Positions 14,782-23,108 of a stretch of DNA of 64,000 nt are shown here, piece after piece; the first letter of the stretch is position 1, and each line of letters starts with the position of its first letter. The stretch spans positions 62,001-126,000 of the forward strand of contig JAJZCW010000005.1 of NCBI GenBank assembly GCA_021828865.1, written 5' to 3'. This stretch comes from Bacillota bacterium. Lineage in GTDB: Bacteria; Bacillota; Bacilli; Alicyclobacillales; SLC66. The translations under genes and the position numbers were made by a program. The notes beneath the pieces are model-generated. The model ran no database searches. It had not been told where the DNA came from and was given only the letters and a program-made list of their open reading frames with translations.

Positions 14782-15552
14782 TCAAGTGCTCGCAGGTTGT
14801 GTCACTTGAACGGCTTGAAGTTGCGCCTTGCTAGGATGGTAGAGTTGGTCGCCTTCCAGATACACCGGTGCCTGTTCCACCACCACCGTAGTCCCATAAG
14901 GAACATTTTCATAAACCCATTTGGCATCAGGTATCGTCAAATGAAAACACCCATGGGAGGCTTTATGCAGCAGTTCTGACGCGACTTTTGGAATCAATTG
15001 CTGTTTTTCAGTCATCGGGACACTGTGAAACAAAAACACCCCATGTCCCAACCAGGACACCCAGTATTGAGCCCCTTCTTGATATTGTGGTGTATAGAAC
15101 CACGTGCCGCGTTCTGCCTGAATGTGATAAACCCCTAAAGGTGTGCTGTTATCCGGAATCGTGTCTAATCCAGAAGACGTAGCCATGGTATAAATTCTTC
15201 GGGATCCATTAAAAATATATACCAATTGTTGATCGATACTGACATCGATCCAAATTTTTTCTCCTTTTTTCAACTGCGGGTATGGTCCGCCGGAAGGTTT
15301 ATATGGGTTATAGCGCATATTCATCCCATCGATGACAGCAGGAACCGGTGGCGGAGTATTGTTCGCTGTAGGATGTATTGTAAGAGATTGGTGCTTAGGC
15401 TTCGCAGGTACAGGAATGGGGCCTGGTCCAGCATTTTTGGCCACGGCTTTATCACTAAAAAAAGGCAGCTTGCTCACATTGACATAGTTCAAGCCAACAC
15501 CTGTCGCAACGGCGATCAGCACGAGACCGCCAACAATCACTTTCCCTTTCAT
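14782..15552 (-). CDS. L,D-transpeptidase (YkuD family), membrane anchored
   Basis: A 256-residue exported enzyme predicted to form or modify peptidoglycan 3-3 cross-links or attach proteins to the wall. One N-terminal hydrophobic segment (about 3-22) acts as signal anchor, followed by a Pro/Lys-rich linker (about 37-65). The catalytic YkuD domain runs from about 95 to 230; FLFHSVPM supplies a His and KASHGCFHL the nucleophile Cys of the SHGC motif. The start is ATG 15552, as AAGGAG lies 7 nt upstream; a reading from 15582 adds ten residues without a site. Single gene, convergent with comER. Confidence 0.9.
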   Translation of the reverse strand: MKGKVIVGGLVLIAVATGVGLNYVNVSKLPFFSDKAVAKNAGPGPIPVPAKPKHQSLTIHPTANNTPPPVPAVIDGMNMRYNPYKPSGGPYPQLKKGEKIWIDVSIDQQLVYIFNGSRRIYTMATSSGLDTIPDNSTPLGVYHIQAERGTWFYTPQYQEGAQYWVSWLGHGVFLFHSVPMTEKQQLIPKVASELLHKASHGCFHLTIPDAKWVYENVPYGTTVVVEQAPVYLEGDQLYHPSKAQLQAVQVTQPAST

Positions 15553-15648
15553 CTGTGCACTCCTTGCTCTAGCTGACATCAATACGTGATTGCATTACAA
15601 GCAACGTATCACGTTTCCGGCAAGGTGACAATACCTCAAATCTATTCC

Positions 15649-15677
15649 TTGCGTAATGAGACTCAACTCAGTATACT
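15649..15677 (+). promoter_or_regulatory. Promoter of the tRNA-Arg gene
   Basis: TTGCGT (15649-15654), a 17-bp spacer and TATACT (15672-15677) lie 14 bp before the mature tRNA, placing transcription start about 8 bp upstream of it. Confidence 0.7.
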
Positions 15678-15691
15678 GATGTAGTAACTTT

Positions 15692-15765
15692 GCACCCGTA
15701 GCTCAGTGGACTAGAGCACTGGCCTCCGGAGCCAGGTGTCGCAGGTTCGAATCCTGCCGGGTGCA
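15692..15765 (+). tRNA. tRNA-Arg (anticodon CCG)
   Basis: A full cloverleaf folds by eye. The acceptor stem is GCACCCG with CGGGTGC and the D stem GCTC/GAGC. The anticodon stem CTGGC/GCCAG encloses loop CTCCGGA with anticodon CCG, and the T arm is GCAGG-TTCGAAT-CCTGC. The discriminator base is A at 15765. The 3' CCA is not encoded (TCCA follows), so it is added after transcription. It reads CGG arginine codons and is a single gene with its own promoter and terminator. Confidence 0.95.
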
Positions 15766-15780
15766 TCCACATAACGTAGT

Positions 15781-15807
15781 AAAAAGCAGGCATTTAGCCT
15801 GCTTTTT
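15781..15807. terminator. Bidirectional terminator between tRNA-Arg and the RHH gene
   Basis: AAAAAGCAGGC (15781-15791) and GCCTGCTTTTT (15797-15807) form a perfect 11-bp stem with loop ATTTA. It has T-runs on both strands, serving the tRNA on plus and the gene ending at 15859 on minus. Confidence 0.85.
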
Positions 15808-15858
15808 ACTTATTAATTATGATTCTTATGAGGTGCACTTTATCTCACCTGTATCTTT

Positions 15859-16248
15859 TTAGGAGGATTTCCTCAACAGCATCGCATAATTTTCTGATGC
15901 ATGCTCCAGCACCGCCCTAGATAGTACGGCTCTCCAGTCCAGCTCAGCGGCTTCACAACGTCTCTTCAATTCACCCATCAACTCTTTAGAAGTCGCAATC
16001 GTCCATGTGTGATCTTTGGAATAGCGTCCCGCTTGCCAATTAGAAATTGGTTGATCAATGAGTTGTTCGATAACTTCTGCTAGCATGCTCTTAATGCTTT
16101 TACCTTCGCGTTCAAGTGCATTCCTGATCATAGCCTCGGACTCAGCGCTAATTGGCAATTTGCACGTAGTTGCATTTTGCTGAGTGGTTCTCATCTGCGG
16201 TGTATAGTACCCTCGTCCATAAAAAGGCATCCTATTCATATGGTTCAT
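15859..16248 (-). CDS. Putative tandem ribbon-helix-helix DNA-binding protein
   Basis: A 129-residue protein with no family I can name for certain. After an aromatic/Arg N terminus (about 1-28) it shows two similar units, each a short strand followed by two helices. Unit 1, about residues 29-66, starts KLPISAESEAMI and ends MLAEVIEQLID. Unit 2, about 80-117, starts WTIATSKELMGEL and ends AVLSRAVLEHA. This strand-helix-helix pattern is that of MetJ/Arc (CopG) DNA-binding folds, here possibly fused in one chain. A dyad overlaps its promoter, suggesting autorepression. Start may be 16248 or the second ATG at 16239. DNA binding is inferred. Confidence 0.55.
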   Translation of the reverse strand: MNHMNRMPFYGRGYYTPQMRTTQQNATTCKLPISAESEAMIRNALEREGKSIKSMLAEVIEQLIDQPISNWQAGRYSKDHTWTIATSKELMGELKRRCEAAELDWRAVLSRAVLEHASENYAMLLRKSS

Positions 16249-16288
16249 CCACTTCCCAATTTATTTCTCATCAAACTCTAATGATATC

Positions 16289-16321
16289 TTGTATTCTAAT
16301 TCGAAATACAAAAAGATCCAA
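16289..16321 (-). promoter_or_regulatory. Promoter of the RHH-like gene with overlapping operator dyad
   Basis: On the minus strand TTGGAT (16321-16316), 17 bp and TAGAAT (16298-16293) form a sigma-A promoter. An inverted repeat TTGTATT (16289-16295) / AATACAA (16305-16311), with a 9-nt spacer, lies over the spacer and -10 box. It would block RNA polymerase if bound. Transcription would start near 16286, about 38 nt before the gene. Confidence 0.6.
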
Positions 16322-16434
16322 TCGGACTATTTCATTTTAGTTTTTATTAGGCAAAGGAGATGAATGAGATGTATTTATAATCAAAAAGTTAATCGGTACT
16401 ATCATTAGACGGATAGACCATTTTTTTCAAAACT

Positions 16435-16465
16435 AAAAACCCCTCGAGCAATCACGAAGGGTTTT
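16435..16465 (-). terminator. Terminator of the hook/rod-like gene
   Basis: AAAACCCCTCG (16436-16446) pairs with CGAAGGGTTTT (16455-16465) with one mismatch. On the minus strand the stem is followed by a T-run. It lies 30 bp after the stop codon of the flagellar-type gene. Confidence 0.7.
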
Positions 16466-16494
16466 CATTTGCAAGATTAGTTATTCAGATTAGT

Positions 16495-17727
16495 TTAGAC
16501 ATTATTGATCATGAACTGATTCATTGAATTGACTGTGCTTATTACTTTAGAATTTGCCTCATATCCAGTTTGCGCCACGATCATATTACTCATTTCTTTC
16601 GTTAAGTCCACATTGGACCCTTCAAGGAATCCTTGACTGACACTCTGACTTTGTGCAGGATTGGCTTGACCATAAACGGGTGAGCCCGAGTTAGCTCCCG
16701 CAGTATATAGATTGTTCCCTTCTTTGATTAACCCAGAGGGATTATTAAAGTTCGCCAACGGCAGGTAATACGTGAGTCCACCGTCCACCGTCAATGTGCC
16801 ATCCGGCGCCACCGTAAACGACCCCTGCGTAAGCGTGGCAATCGTATGATCGCTTGTGACAATACCTCCAGTAGTTGTACCGCCAAACGAAATCAATGAT
16901 CCCGGCGAAATTTGGATCGTCTGCGTACCCGTCGCTGATGTAGTGATAATCTCCGTGACAGATCCCTGCATTCCAGCCGTCTTTGTGCCTCCAGATGTCG
17001 TGCCTGTCACCAACATCCCACCTACCAGAGTGACATTAGTAATTCCTGTTGAAGTCAAGTTAATGGATTGCGGAGTGGACGATCCGGATGCCGTATAATC
17101 AATCGTCAAGCCGGAGTCGGTTGAACTGGTAAAATCAGTATTGGTCTGATCTAAGTTAACGGGCACCAAGGGATTGTTCACACTAAAACTATTAGTTCCG
17201 GTTCCAAACGTTGTACTGTACGGAAATGAAGCCTGCGTGCCACTGATTGGATATGACGCCCCCATCAAATAATACCCGTTCGGCGTCACCATATTCCCAT
17301 TGGCATCCACTGAGAAATCTCCGGCTCTTGTATAAAAATTGGAATTATCCGATTGACTAGGAGATACCACGAAAAATCCACTTCCCGCAATCGCGAGATT
17401 GTTGCTATTGCCCGTTTGCTCCAAAGGGCCTTGTGTAAAGTCATTATAAATTGAAGCCACCTGCACACCAAGGCCAACCTGAGATGGATTAATGCCCCCT
17501 ACACTTGAAGATCCAGACGATGAATAATTTGAAACCTGTTGTCCCGCAATTGAAGCGCCAGCTGGAGCAGATCCTTGATTTACCGTTTGACTTAAAATAT
17601 CCGAAAACTCAGCAGTTGCGGCTTTATACGCCGTTGTATTCTCGTTCGCGATATTATTACCCACCACATCCAGCATTTGCTGAAACGCATCCATTCCGCC
17701 AGCGGCGGTGTTCAATGAAATGGTCAC
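16495..17727 (-). CDS. Flagellar hook/basal-body rod family protein (FlgE/FlgG-like)
   Basis: A 410-residue axial flagellar-type protein. The N terminus shows AAGGMDAFQQMLDVVGNNIANENTTAYK split over residues 8-35, the rod-domain signature shared by FlgE, FlgF and FlgG. LAIAGSGFFVV lies at about 126-136. The C terminus has the matching segment ending with SNMIVAQTGYEANSKVISTV. In between is a Ser/Thr/Gly-rich variable domain (about 150-330). The size suits a hook protein. The start is GTG at 17727 with AGAGAGGA upstream. No other flagellar gene lies in the window, so it is isolated. Its role as hook, rod or moonlighting surface protein is open. Confidence 0.85.
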   Translation of the reverse strand: MTISLNTAAGGMDAFQQMLDVVGNNIANENTTAYKAATAEFSDILSQTVNQGSAPAGASIAGQQVSNYSSSGSSSVGGINPSQVGLGVQVASIYNDFTQGPLEQTGNSNNLAIAGSGFFVVSPSQSDNSNFYTRAGDFSVDANGNMVTPNGYYLMGASYPISGTQASFPYSTTFGTGTNSFSVNNPLVPVNLDQTNTDFTSSTDSGLTIDYTASGSSTPQSINLTSTGITNVTLVGGMLVTGTTSGGTKTAGMQGSVTEIITTSATGTQTIQISPGSLISFGGTTTGGIVTSDHTIATLTQGSFTVAPDGTLTVDGGLTYYLPLANFNNPSGLIKEGNNLYTAGANSGSPVYGQANPAQSQSVSQGFLEGSNVDLTKEMSNMIVAQTGYEANSKVISTVNSMNQFMINNV

Positions 17728-18078
17728 TGGATATCCTCTCTTCCGCTCATAAATTTCTTCAAATCAACATATGTAGACAAAATACCCCAACGCAACATAT
17801 TAATATATCTATTTTCCCATACTATAATTCGTAAGGTATCATAATGGGGCGATTTCGTCAATAAAAGACAAAATACTATGAAGTTTGTGGCGTTTGAGAC
17901 TTGTACCTTTCATCAATCTTTTTTGTATTTTTTCCAATGTCAATTTCTCTTCTTTTTCATTTATAATTGCATGATAAGGCAATCGAATTACCATGTTTTA
18001 TATAATTTTGTGAATGGAATTCTGCATTTTTTCATCAGCTTTAAATTCATTATGCAAAGCTGGAGAGGGGCACCCCCT
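17728..18078. other. AT-rich divergent intergenic region
   Basis: This 351-bp stretch separates the flagellar-type gene from the CorA-like gene. It holds a possible plus-strand promoter, TTAATA (17800-17805), 17 bp, TATAAT (17823-17828). A pyrimidine-rich segment (17905-18050) is open in frame with the downstream gene but reads as a Phe-rich, atypical peptide with no ribosome site at its first ATG (17878). I treat it as a leader, not coding. No RNA gene or repeat was recognised. Confidence 0.45.
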
Positions 18079-19593
18079 GTGTGGAGAGTACAAGAAGCTT
18101 GGACGAAATTGGTATACCCTTTCGCGCTTGATATCCGCGATGATTCCACATTCTCACAATTGGCAGACTTCATCGCTTCCTTTCAGGTGTCCATCATCTC
18201 TGAACCGACACCAGTACATATGTGGCGCGAATTCCAATACTATGATTCGGATCTAGACAATATGGCCCCATACGTCAAACGTTACATGCGATTGCCGCAA
18301 AACCAGCGGCGCTTTGTGCTAGCCGACTCCGTGATCCAACTGTTTTCCGATATGCTAACGGAACGAATGAGCAATGCGGATGTAGGATTCAAAATTGCAG
18401 AAGTCGATCTTTACTTATTTTTTAATGGCGTGGGATTCATCGTACTGGAAACACAACCCGTGGTCTCTTATGAGACTTTGTTGCAAGTGGAATGGATTGA
18501 GAATTTGAATTCGGATTTGGCATCGCTAACCAGAAAAACTCCGATCAGACAACGCAAAAGCCAAGAAGTATCTCGTCAAAACAGCAATATTCCCGTCTGG
18601 TTTCATGAGTTTACCGCAGATGGCATGTTAAAGAGTTTAGCATTCGGGTATCCCGTTACCATTCAATCTTTGATACAGCATGTTTTCATGGCATGCTTCA
18701 ATACCTGGGAAGGTTCAGGAGAATGGCACCCCATGCTCGATACGTTTCTGATTGTATATGGAGCGGTGTTATTGAAAAAACCTGACGATGGAGAAGAGTG
18801 GAACATCCATACCGATTTCATGGATTTTGCCACAAAGCACATCACAGTATTAAGAAAAACCCTCACATCCAACAATTCGAACCACTATGTGAGGCACATT
18901 TTGGATGATTGGGAGCACAATTACATACCCTATCACAATGTCATCCATACGCAGTCCCTTGAAGGTGGGTTCGTGATGGCGTTCGACAATGGAACTCCTC
19001 ATTTTCAGGGTTACCGCTCCCCCGCTATGCGCTCATTTCGAACCAATTATTTTTATATGATGCTACTGGCCATGCACCAGCGAATGAGTATCCTGCTTTA
19101 CGCCATGGCCGCTGCCGATGCTGCACTGTCCAATAATCGAGCGCAAAAACTTCGGCTTTTAAGAGAGCATATGTATGATTTTACGTCACGGTGTTATTTC
19201 AGTCAGGCATCCGTTAGTGAAGAAAGGGACCAACTATATCGCAGATGGCAGCGAGTGTTCAATGTGTCCCAGATGTACGAAGAAATGAAAGAGGAAATTA
19301 AAGAGATCGACGATTATATGGCCGGTCTTACAAAAGAAAAGGAACTCGAAAACAAAGAAAATGAAATCCGTCAGGAAGCCCAACGGACACAACTGTTTAG
19401 CTGGATTTCGTTTATTTTCCTTCCGGTCACCATGGTTCTTTACATCATACAAGCTAGTCCTATCGTGGCAAAATGGATTAATTTCAAGCAAGATCCGATT
19501 GGATCATCACTACTCATCATGATCATGATCGCTGCAGTCGTCCTTTTAGCGGAAGTATTATACCGAACGTATAAGAGGATCAAGAGCTCATAA
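18079..19593 (+). CDS. CorA-like two-transmembrane protein of unknown function
   Basis: About 504 residues from GTG 18079, chosen because GGAGAGGGG lies about 10 nt upstream. Reading from ATG 17878 or 18052 would add a Phe-rich leader without a site. The first 400 residues are a soluble domain I cannot assign. Then comes a charged coiled coil (about 405-450; KEEIKEIDDYMAGLTKEKEL) and two C-terminal helices (about 452-470 and 482-499). This layout (large cytoplasmic domain, long helix, two TM) resembles CorA ion channels, but the GMN signature between the helices is absent. Ion transport is therefore doubtful. It lies 63 bp upstream of hemQ on the same strand. Confidence 0.6.
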   Translation: MWRVQEAWTKLVYPFALDIRDDSTFSQLADFIASFQVSIISEPTPVHMWREFQYYDSDLDNMAPYVKRYMRLPQNQRRFVLADSVIQLFSDMLTERMSNADVGFKIAEVDLYLFFNGVGFIVLETQPVVSYETLLQVEWIENLNSDLASLTRKTPIRQRKSQEVSRQNSNIPVWFHEFTADGMLKSLAFGYPVTIQSLIQHVFMACFNTWEGSGEWHPMLDTFLIVYGAVLLKKPDDGEEWNIHTDFMDFATKHITVLRKTLTSNNSNHYVRHILDDWEHNYIPYHNVIHTQSLEGGFVMAFDNGTPHFQGYRSPAMRSFRTNYFYMMLLAMHQRMSILLYAMAAADAALSNNRAQKLRLLREHMYDFTSRCYFSQASVSEERDQLYRRWQRVFNVSQMYEEMKEEIKEIDDYMAGLTKEKELENKENEIRQEAQRTQLFSWISFIFLPVTMVLYIIQASPIVAKWINFKQDPIGSSLLIMIMIAAVVLLAEVLYRTYKRIKSS

Positions 19594-19656
19594 GATTTGC
19601 ATATCCCTTGATATTGCAGTAATTTAAAAATAGTCTAATTACAAGGAGAGAAATTC

Positions 19657-20412
19657 ATGAGTGAACCAACCGAAACAATTGAAGGATGGTATGCCTATCA
19701 CGAATTCCGCACGATTGACTGGACTTTATGGAAAAACTCCTCTGCCGAAGAGCGGAATGCAGTCCTTGAAGATTATTTGGACTATGAAAATAGACAGCTA
19801 GCCATTGGAGAATCCCACGAAGGGAGTTTTTCTCTTTATCAAATGGCAGGAGATAAAGCCGACCTTTTACTGCTCTATTTCAGACCTACATTGAATGATC
19901 TGATAGTAGCCAAAAATGACTTTAACAAAATTAAACTCGCTGACTATACGGTTCCTTCCTATTCCTATACTTCTGTGGTAGAACTGAGCAGTTATTTATC
20001 TAAACCGGGGAACAATCCCATGGAGGACCCTGCACTTCAACCACGGTTAATGCCGAACCTTCGGAACATGGCTTCCCATGTGTGCTTTTATCCAATGAAC
20101 AAACGCCGGGAAGGTCACGACAACTGGTATATGCTGAACAAGCCAGAACGCGTGCAACTCATGAGAAGTCACGGACAAATTGGACGCGACTATTCGGATC
20201 GGATCACACAGATCATCACCGGATCAGTGGGACTCGATGATTGGGAGTGGGGCGTGACGTTATTCTCTGAGGATCCGCTTCATTTTAAAAAACTCGTCTA
20301 TGAAATGCGTTTTGATGAGGTCAGTGCCAGATATGGTGATTTCGGTTCATTTTACGTTGGCAGTACGATAAACGGTGACGCATTGTATCAAGTGTTATCG
20401 ATCAGGGAATAA
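19657..20412 (+). CDS. hemQ: Coproheme decarboxylase HemQ
   Basis: A 251-residue member of the chlorite dismutase-like family, which decarboxylates coproheme III to heme b in the Gram-positive haem pathway. Key parts: WYAYHEFR at the N terminus; HVCFYPMNKRREG with the catalytic Tyr and nearby Lys/Arg (about 141-153); MRSHGQIGRDY with the proximal His (about 169-179); and a C-terminal GSFYVGSTI. Length fits Bacilli HemQ. ATG follows ACAAGGAGAG. A weak promoter (TTGATA at 19608, 17 bp, TAGTCT) lies in the 63-bp gap, so it may have its own start. Other hem genes are elsewhere. Confidence 0.94.
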   Translation: MSEPTETIEGWYAYHEFRTIDWTLWKNSSAEERNAVLEDYLDYENRQLAIGESHEGSFSLYQMAGDKADLLLLYFRPTLNDLIVAKNDFNKIKLADYTVPSYSYTSVVELSSYLSKPGNNPMEDPALQPRLMPNLRNMASHVCFYPMNKRREGHDNWYMLNKPERVQLMRSHGQIGRDYSDRITQIITGSVGLDDWEWGVTLFSEDPLHFKKLVYEMRFDEVSARYGDFGSFYVGSTINGDALYQVLSIRE

Positions 20413-20423
20413 CACCATTTTGA

Positions 20424-20450
20424 GGGGCAGATCCACGTAGGGACTGCCCC
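20424..20450. terminator. Putative bidirectional terminator between hemQ and the PBP gene
   Basis: GGGGCAG (20424-20430) and CTGCCCC (20444-20450) form a 7-bp GC stem. ATTTT or its equivalent follows on each side. The tracts are short, so efficiency is uncertain, but the site lies between two convergent genes. Confidence 0.55.
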
Positions 20451-20470
20451 ATTTTGACGTATGAAAGTCC

Positions 20471-23011
20471 TCAAGGCTTTGAAGAGGAACCCTTCTGATT
20501 ATTGGAACCACTTCCTGTGCCAGAACTGTTACCTGTTGTAGTACCTGAACTCGTAACATTACCAGTACCTGAAGTGGATCCTGTGCTTGGGGTGCCACTT
20601 CCTGTGGCGGGACTCGTTCCTGTTGAAGACCCTGATCCTGTTGTCGATTTAGATCCAGTCGTAGAACTACTAGATCCCCCGATTCCACTAGACCCAGTCA
20701 CACCTCCTTGACCCTTCGAGGTACTTGTACCGCTTGTCGAGCTACTGCCTTGCCCTGTTGAACCAGTGCTACCAGTGGATTTGCCTGTGCCTGTCGAGCC
20801 AGTATTCCCGGTAATTCCAGTTGTGCCTGTATTGCCCGTGTTGCCTGTGGTTCCTGTTGATCCTGTGGTTCCCGTAGATCCTGTGGTTCCCGTGTTGCCA
20901 GTAGTGCCTATAGAGCCATTCCCATTAGTGGTGCTGCCAGACGATGTTCCTTGAGACGATCCGCCTGTTAAGCTATTCGACTTGGCACTGCCAGTTATCT
21001 GCTTACTCTTCGGTGTAGGTTGTGTGACCACCGGAAATGCTGGCCCAGCTGCCACTGGAACATTGAAGGTGGCGCCATTTGGCGTAAGTCCGTTGCGAAT
21101 GATTTGAGAAAACATCTGCGGAGGAAAGTAACTCGTCCCATCCGGTAACATATTCTGCATATTGGTAACTGGGTATCCTTCCCAAATAGCTCCTACAACG
21201 GTCGGTGTAAAAGCGGCTACCCACAGATCGCTGTCCGTATAGTTGGTATAACCCACGGAGCCTGTCTTACCAGCGACTTCAAATCCTGGTGCAGCAGCGC
21301 CTGCCACGATGCCATTCACCACATTGTTGCGGAGCAGCCCCACCATCTGATTAGCGGTGGAAGTCGACATCACCGTCACCGGTTGTGGTACATACTGATA
21401 GATCAATTCTCCGTTTGGCCCGACAATCCGGTCAATAATGTGTGCCGGCATGCGAACGCCGTTATTGTCAAACGAAGCATAGGCATCGGCAAGGATCAGT
21501 GGAGAAATACCGGGTGTTACATTACCAAGTGCGATGGTCAGGTTTTGGTTGGCTGGACTCGATAAATTAATGCCGGCTTTTTCAGCAAAATCAATTCCTG
21601 TCTGAATTCCAATCTTGTCAAGCAACCATACGGCTGGTGCATTCCATGATTGGGACAGCGCCCATCGAAGCGTCACGTAGCCATTTGCCGTTGGATGGGT
21701 TTCCCAGTCGTGAACGGTATACGACCCAAAACTCAATTGATTGTTCTTTCCATCTAACAACGCAGAATTTGCGTTCCACTGCCCTGTTTGGATAGCTGGC
21801 CCATACACAGTAAGTGGCTTCATTGCAGAACCTGGTGAACGCTGCGTATCCGTCGCATAGTCAAACCCGCGAAACGTATATTGATTCTGCGTTCCCCCGA
21901 CCAGTGCCATGATGCCTCCAGTGTGTGGATCAATAAAGACCGCTGCACCCTGTATTTGTTCCGTGGCCCCTTTGATGGGAGTTGGATAATTGGTGGGATT
22001 ATTCACTGCATTATAAACCGCCAACTGCAATTTGGGATCAAGCTCCGTGTATATCTTCACCCCGCCTTGTGTCAGCAATTGTGTACTAAGGTGAATGTTT
22101 TCCAGTTCCTGATATAAGTAATCGCGATAATAGGCATATTGGGCAGGAATTCCCGTCCAGTTCTGCGTTGCCGCATGCAATTGCAGCGGCAGATTCTGTG
22201 TCTTTACCATCACCGAATACGAGATGTAATGCTGTTCATACATCCGTTGCAGTACAAAATTACGTCTGGTAAGCGCCAGTTGAGGATTGACAAGCGGGTC
22301 GTAAAGTGAAGGCGCCTGCGGAAGACCTGCTAGAAGCGCCGACTGCGCCAATGACATTTTCTTCATTTGAGTGGGACGAAGGCCAAAATATGCATAGGCC
22401 GCTTGCGCAATTCCAGTAGCACCGTTGCCAAAATACACATGGTTTAAGTACATATCCAAAATCTCATTTTTACTATATTGCCTGGAAATCTGGATGGACA
22501 AAAAAAGTTGCTCGAGCTTCCGTTGAATGGTCTTGGCGTGACTTAAGAAGACGACATCGGCCAATTGCTGTGTGATCGTGCTGGCACCCTGCGCCGCCTG
22601 CCTATGTAACAAATCATAGTAGGCCGCACGCAAGTAACCTTTTACACTAAACCCATAATTATGATAGAAATTAGCGTCTTCTGTGGCGATCAACGCCTTT
22701 TGAACGTTACCCGGTATCTGGGATAATGGAACAGGATCCACTCCCGCAGGTTGAATCTTAAATATCAAATTGCCATAACGATCATAGACTTCTGTTGGTA
22801 GGCTGGTTTGTTCCAGTTTAGAGAGATTGAACTTCGGCATATCGTAGACCCAGACAAATCCTGTCACAAGCCCTACAAACACAATAGCGCTTAAAAGAAC
22901 CGCCCACGTCACTTTCACCCATCGGGGAACTCTCTTCTTTGGTGATTTTGGTGCCTGGGCTTTCTTATTAGACGCGTTTTTGCTTTGCACAGGCTTCCCC
23001 GTCTTTTTCAT
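20471..23011 (-). CDS. Class A penicillin-binding protein with low-complexity tail
   Basis: An 846-residue bifunctional peptidoglycan synthase. It has a basic cytoplasmic N terminus (1-32) and one TM anchor (about 33-55). The GT51 glycosyltransferase (about 75-250) carries ATEDANFYHNYG with the catalytic Glu and QGASTITQQL. The transpeptidase (about 330-640) carries SPGSAMK (SxxK), SWN (SxN) and GKTG (KTG). From about 665 the chain is a Gly/Ser/Thr-rich tail of some 180 residues with a G-X-T repeat block, presumably extending into the wall. ATG at 23011 follows AAAGGAGGTAAG. It is monocistronic, convergent with hemQ. Confidence 0.95.
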   Translation of the reverse strand: MKKTGKPVQSKNASNKKAQAPKSPKKRVPRWVKVTWAVLLSAIVFVGLVTGFVWVYDMPKFNLSKLEQTSLPTEVYDRYGNLIFKIQPAGVDPVPLSQIPGNVQKALIATEDANFYHNYGFSVKGYLRAAYYDLLHRQAAQGASTITQQLADVVFLSHAKTIQRKLEQLFLSIQISRQYSKNEILDMYLNHVYFGNGATGIAQAAYAYFGLRPTQMKKMSLAQSALLAGLPQAPSLYDPLVNPQLALTRRNFVLQRMYEQHYISYSVMVKTQNLPLQLHAATQNWTGIPAQYAYYRDYLYQELENIHLSTQLLTQGGVKIYTELDPKLQLAVYNAVNNPTNYPTPIKGATEQIQGAAVFIDPHTGGIMALVGGTQNQYTFRGFDYATDTQRSPGSAMKPLTVYGPAIQTGQWNANSALLDGKNNQLSFGSYTVHDWETHPTANGYVTLRWALSQSWNAPAVWLLDKIGIQTGIDFAEKAGINLSSPANQNLTIALGNVTPGISPLILADAYASFDNNGVRMPAHIIDRIVGPNGELIYQYVPQPVTVMSTSTANQMVGLLRNNVVNGIVAGAAAPGFEVAGKTGSVGYTNYTDSDLWVAAFTPTVVGAIWEGYPVTNMQNMLPDGTSYFPPQMFSQIIRNGLTPNGATFNVPVAAGPAFPVVTQPTPKSKQITGSAKSNSLTGGSSQGTSSGSTTNGNGSIGTTGNTGTTGSTGTTGSTGTTGNTGNTGTTGITGNTGSTGTGKSTGSTGSTGQGSSSTSGTSTSKGQGGVTGSSGIGGSSSSTTGSKSTTGSGSSTGTSPATGSGTPSTGSTSGTGNVTSSGTTTGNSSGTGSGSNNQKGSSSKP
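20792..20908 (-). repeat. Collagen-like G-X-T triplet repeat in the PBP tail
   Basis: Thirteen uninterrupted Gly-X-Thr triplets are encoded on the minus strand from 20908 down to 20792: GTT, GNT, GTT, GST, GTT, GST, GTT, GNT, GNT, GTT, GIT, GNT, GST. The 9-bp units vary at synonymous sites but keep the frame. The pattern resembles the GPT/GXT blocks of bacterial collagen-like proteins such as BclA. Confidence 0.8.
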
Positions 23012-23108
23012 GCCTTACCTCCTTTAATGATGACCCACCTTATTTTAATATAAAGCAACCTCGTGGTACACTCACTTTAGTACGGATTGAAAAAGCGAGG
23101 AGCAGCAA

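Noticed and set aside
15692-15765. Possible integration site at the tRNA-Arg gene
   Set aside because: No integrase gene and no repeat of the tRNA 3' end were seen nearby.
20502-20954. Plus-strand open frames rich in Val-Pro-Val repeats
   Set aside because: They are the antisense reading of the Gly/Ser/Thr-rich PBP tail; no ribosome site and no independent features.
20570-20960. Short repeats that could suggest a CRISPR or minisatellite
   Set aside because: The units are 9-bp codon triplets in frame with the PBP, with no spacers of constant length.
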